From an uncultured Paracoccaceae bacterium (GTDB lineage: Bacteria > Pseudomonadota > Alphaproteobacteria > Rhodobacterales > Rhodobacteraceae): DNA of 64,000 nucleotides. The position numbers and the translations under genes were made by a program. The stretch is taken from contig CANNFU010000003.1 of the NCBI GenBank assembly GCA_947503965.1, positions 1-64,000 on the forward strand, in the 5' to 3' direction. Shown in pieces: positions 63,227-64,000 of this stretch; the first letter of the stretch is position 1, and the number at the start of each line of letters is the position of its first letter. The notes beneath the pieces were generated by a model. The model ran no database searches and was not told the DNA's origin. It saw only the letters and a program-made list of their open reading frames with translations.

Positions 63227-64000
63227 ATGAATCACGCGATCAACATCTATCTTGATCACTTCGGTTTGCACCAACGCCCGTTCAGTTTGGTGCCTGATCC
63301 CGACTTTATCTTTTGGTCACCTGCCCATGAACGTGCTTATGCGATGTTCGAATATGGGATCGTAACCCGTGCGCCGATCACCCTGATCACTGGCGAGGTC
63401 GGCGCTGGCAAAACCACGTTACTCCATCATCTTTTGAAGTCGCTGGGTGAAGACCTGCAGGTTGGTCTGATTTCGAACGCACATGGTACCCGTGACGAAT
63501 TGCTGCGTTGGGTGTTACAGGCACTTGATCAGCCGATACCGGCGGACGCGGATTATGTCGTCTTGTTTGGACAGTTCGAACAGTTCCTGATCAGCAAGTA
63601 TGGCGAAGGCCGCCGCGTTGTCTTGATTTTTGATGAGGCGCAGAACCTGAGCCGCGAGTCGCTGGAAGAGTTGCGGATGTTCACGAACATCAACTCCAAC
63701 AAAGATGAGCTGTTGCAGCTGGTTCTTGTCGGGCAACCAGAATTGCGTGACAAGGTCCGGCACCCGGATCTGACGCAGTTTGCCCAACGGGTGGCGTCCA
63801 GCTTTCATTTGCCGGCGCTCGATGCGGGAACGGTGCGCGACTATATTGATCATCGGTTAGAAGTTGCAGGTGCGGCGGCCCCTATTTTCACACCTGCTGC
63901 CAGCGACATGGTTTATAGTGAAACCCGTGGCGTCCCCCGATTGATCAACCAGCTTTGTGATTTATCACTGCTTTACGCCTATACTGCTGACGAGCAAAAG
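63227..64000 (+). CDS. ExeA/XrtA-associated ATPase (3' end missing)
   Basis: The frame opens at ATG 63227 and is still open at base 64000 (258 codons). The protein begins MNHAINIYLDHFGLHQRPFSLVPDPDFIFW, then Walker A GEVGAGKT at residues 56-63 and Walker B VVLIFDEA at 131-138, followed by LVLVGQPELRDKVR. It is an ExeA-like AAA ATPase; the EPS context suggests the XrtA-associated type. A GGGAACTTT lies just upstream. It reads away from ExoY. Confidence 0.88.
   Translation, partial: MNHAINIYLDHFGLHQRPFSLVPDPDFIFWSPAHERAYAMFEYGIVTRAPITLITGEVGAGKTTLLHHLLKSLGEDLQVGLISNAHGTRDELLRWVLQALDQPIPADADYVVLFGQFEQFLISKYGEGRRVVLIFDEAQNLSRESLEELRMFTNINSNKDELLQLVLVGQPELRDKVRHPDLTQFAQRVASSFHLPALDAGTVRDYIDHRLEVAGAAAPIFTPAASDMVYSETRGVPRLINQLCDLSLLYAYTADEQK

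Noticed and set aside
63028-63255. 75-codon open frame in the EPS intergenic region
   Set aside because: It overlaps the ATPase start, has no ribosome site and no recognisable sequence.

Overview
The window looks like chromosomal DNA of an alphaproteobacterium of the order Rhodobacterales (family Rhodobacteraceae, roseobacter-type). The evidence is a RegB/RegA redox pair, the order tsaE-amgK-murU-addB-addA-trxA, an hslV-x-hslU cluster, a TIM44-like/mltA/smr block, and above all the block maf-aroE-coaE-dnaQ | hemJ-rho-mnmE-mnmG-rsmG-parA-parB. The sequence is G+C rich and densely packed, with many 1-14 nt overlaps between consecutive genes. I saw no rRNA, tRNA, CRISPR array, insertion sequence or prophage.

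Layout. (1) 1-5509: the 3' part of a DUF1800 protein with a long Pro-Thr tandem-repeat linker, a Tat-type DUF1501 protein, a strong terminator, then three coupled genes resembling GspL, GspM and GspC/N of type II secretion. (2) 5506-9320: regA and regB, divergent, plus a PAS protein that has no kinase domain. (3) 9362-18077: tsaE, the AmgK/MurU peptidoglycan-recycling pair, the AddAB recombination nuclease and thioredoxin. (4) 18242-24393: an outer-membrane barrel, a lone polysaccharide-type gene on the minus strand, hslV and hslU with a membrane protein between them, a small membrane protein and an MFS carrier. (5) 24376-30526: smr, mltA, the TIM44-like gene, fxsA, secB, dnaQ, coaE, aroE and maf. 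(6) 30527-30933: a DnaA-box-bearing, partly A+T-rich gap that I read as the chromosomal origin. (7) 30934-38277: hemJ, rho, mnmE, mnmG, rsmG, parA and parB, with two perfect 16-bp parS palindromes, one in the mnmG translation start and one inside rsmG. (8) 38274-46877: hemW, rdgB, rph, hrcA, grpE, an atypical small gene, a TPM-domain protein and mutS. (9) 47001-54582: maeB, a ribokinase-type kinase, exported msrA, an aminotransferase/sulfotransferase pair, SCP2, GNAT and argG. (10) 54718-64000: membrane proteins, a WecG/TagA-type glycosyltransferase and an exopolysaccharide locus (ExoY-type sugar transferase, PrsT-like TPR lipoprotein, polysaccharide export protein, beta-barrel and a divergent ExeA-type ATPase running off the end). 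This last group resembles the exosortase-linked EPS loci of other proteobacteria.

How it fits together. The centre is the replication and segregation core: an origin candidate, ParA/ParB and two parS sites lie within about 6 kb, and genes on both sides run away from the origin. The flanks hold cell-envelope functions (secretion, peptidoglycan turnover, polysaccharide) and proteostasis genes (hslVU, hrcA-grpE, secB). Many annotated starts were moved to the codon supported by a ribosome-binding site or by overlap with the preceding gene; the entries say where.
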